This document shows positions 63,516 to 64,000 of a stretch of DNA of 64,000 nt, piece by piece. The stretch is from contig JACQCA010000019.1 of assembly GCA_016201865.1 (NCBI GenBank), forward strand, positions 38,411-102,410. Reading direction: 5' to 3'. The position numbers and the translations under genes were made by a program. The notes beneath the pieces were generated by a model. The model made no database searches. It was not told the DNA's origin and saw nothing but the letters and a program-made list of their open reading frames with translations. The stretch's first letter is position 1. Each line of letters starts with the position of its first letter. This DNA is from Nitrospirota bacterium (GTDB taxonomy: Bacteria; Nitrospirota; Nitrospiria; JACQBZ01).

Positions 63516-63896
63516 ATGCGCTTTCTGAAGACTCCGAAAGAAAAATTTGAGGCGTTCATGGCCGCAAATGATTATATTGCTGCAGCAAAGCTCGTTTACC
63601 AGGAAGAAGTGACTGATATGGACTTTGTCGCAAAAGTTGTGACCTTTGCTTGGATTAAACTCACGCAGGCAAATGAATTAGAAAAGGCAAATAGATTAGT
63701 TTACATATTTGATAAGCATCTTGTGCAAACTCAGGAGGGACAGTTTACCCCGAAGGTTTACAGAAAATTTAGACCTAGTGGTAAATTCTGCCCCAAGTGT
63801 ATTGCCGAGACAACCGATGAGTCAATGGGCGATATATCGACGACAAATGGTGATGGTACTATGAGCTTCCCCTCGAATTTCGTCTTCCAAGGATAG
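63516..63896 (+). CDS. Small protein gene with 3' end replaced by IS
   Basis: A 126-residue frame with GGAGG seven bases before the ATG. Residues 1-115 look native: helical (FEAFMAANDYIAAAKLVYQEE, tetratricopeptide-like in feel) and ending with CPKC. The last 11 residues (from MSFPSNFVFQG) are encoded by the terminus of the IS copy that starts at 63862, so the gene has probably lost its original end. Low G+C. I recognise no family. Confidence 0.6.
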   Translation: MRFLKTPKEKFEAFMAANDYIAAAKLVYQEEVTDMDFVAKVVTFAWIKLTQANELEKANRLVYIFDKHLVQTQEGQFTPKVYRKFRPSGKFCPKCIAETTDESMGDISTTNGDGTMSFPSNFVFQG

Positions 63897-64000
63897 TGTA
63901 AAATGGACGTAACCTTGGAGGCGAAGATGATCAAGATTCCGAAGCAGGAGTACACGGCGGCGTTTAAGGAACAGGCGGTGAAGCGAGTGGCGGAGGTGGG
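63862..64000 (+). mobile_element. Second IS3-type element (copy b), continues beyond the window
   Basis: Begins TGAGCTTCCCCTC at 63862, has five extra bases (GAATT) relative to copy a, then is identical to the inverse of 63260-63380. The left ends of copies a and b face each other across 468 bases. Confidence 0.8.
63927..64000 (+). CDS. IS3-type OrfA, start only
   Basis: MIKIPKQEYTAAFKEQAVKR and onward to the window edge (about 24 codons); same start as the truncated copy at 63333 on the other strand. Confidence 0.75.
   Translation, partial: MIKIPKQEYTAAFKEQAVKRVAEV

Overview
The window looks like a chromosomal contig from a Gram-negative bacterium with roughly 55-60% G+C (judged by eye). 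The best guess is Nitrospirota or a near relative. The reasons are the NorQ/NorD-like pair without its usual enzyme, proteins with PCP_red repeats, the linkage perR - rubrerythrin - CCG protein - DUF3501, the KamA/ATP-grasp-like pair, exported SUMF1 proteins, and a his operon that carries a lipoprotein gene. Outer-membrane barrels and lipoproteins show a diderm envelope. The taxonomy is an inference from gene content only.

Layout. 1-0.9 kb: the 3' end of a REP-associated (RAYT) transposase with its palindrome, then a DHFR-like reductase. 1.0-6.0 kb: a lipolytic group on the minus strand (OMPLA-like phospholipase, membrane-embedded patatin, lipoprotein patatin). 6.2-13.7 kb: der, a cupredoxin-like exported protein, a PCP_red repeat protein, then a metal group (NiCoT-type transporter, His-rich small protein, exported protein, copC, copD and a second CopD-like gene). 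13.7-21.5 kb: a universal-stress/rubredoxin/PCP_red fusion, small unknowns, NorD-like and NorQ-like proteins with a small membrane protein, and an OB-fold exported protein. 21.6-26.6 kb: Fe-S carrier genes (mrp, DUF971, nfu-like) and a PerR-type peroxide operon. 26.7-30.7 kb: lysine 2,3-aminomutase with an ATP-grasp-like partner, DUF5069 and a GDPD. 30.9-36.7 kb: a surface lipoprotein, barrels and a UvrD-type helicase. 36.7-50.8 kb: one long minus-strand series, rho - rpmE - prfA - prmC - murA - hisGDBH - lipoprotein - hisAFIE - hinT - znuACB, mostly coupled by 4-base overlaps. 50.9-55.6 kb: two SUMF1 proteins, serS, an HD-GYP response regulator and tRNA-Ser(TGA).

55.7-57.9 kb is a low-G+C accessory insert. 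It holds a DUF433 antitoxin, a DUF5615 toxin cut after 11 residues, a NotI-family restriction endonuclease and a Dam-type adenine methyltransferase. hflK/hflC and two exported proteins follow. The right end (62.0-64.0 kb) is an IS junction: an IS3 element that lost its right end, joined to the 5' stub of a second IS3-type element. A second copy of that element lies inverted 468 bp away, and its insertion has cut the 3' end of a small gene.

The genome is rich in short palindromic repeats of at least four kinds. One family has three copies here with compensatory stem changes, and one of those copies is inserted in frame inside an iron-sulfur protein gene. The strongest candidates for something undescribed are the NotI-like/adenine-methylase pair, the in-frame palindromic element, the KamA/ATP-grasp pair, the patatin domain split by a membrane region, and the NorD-like protein with N-terminal repeats and an HExxH motif.
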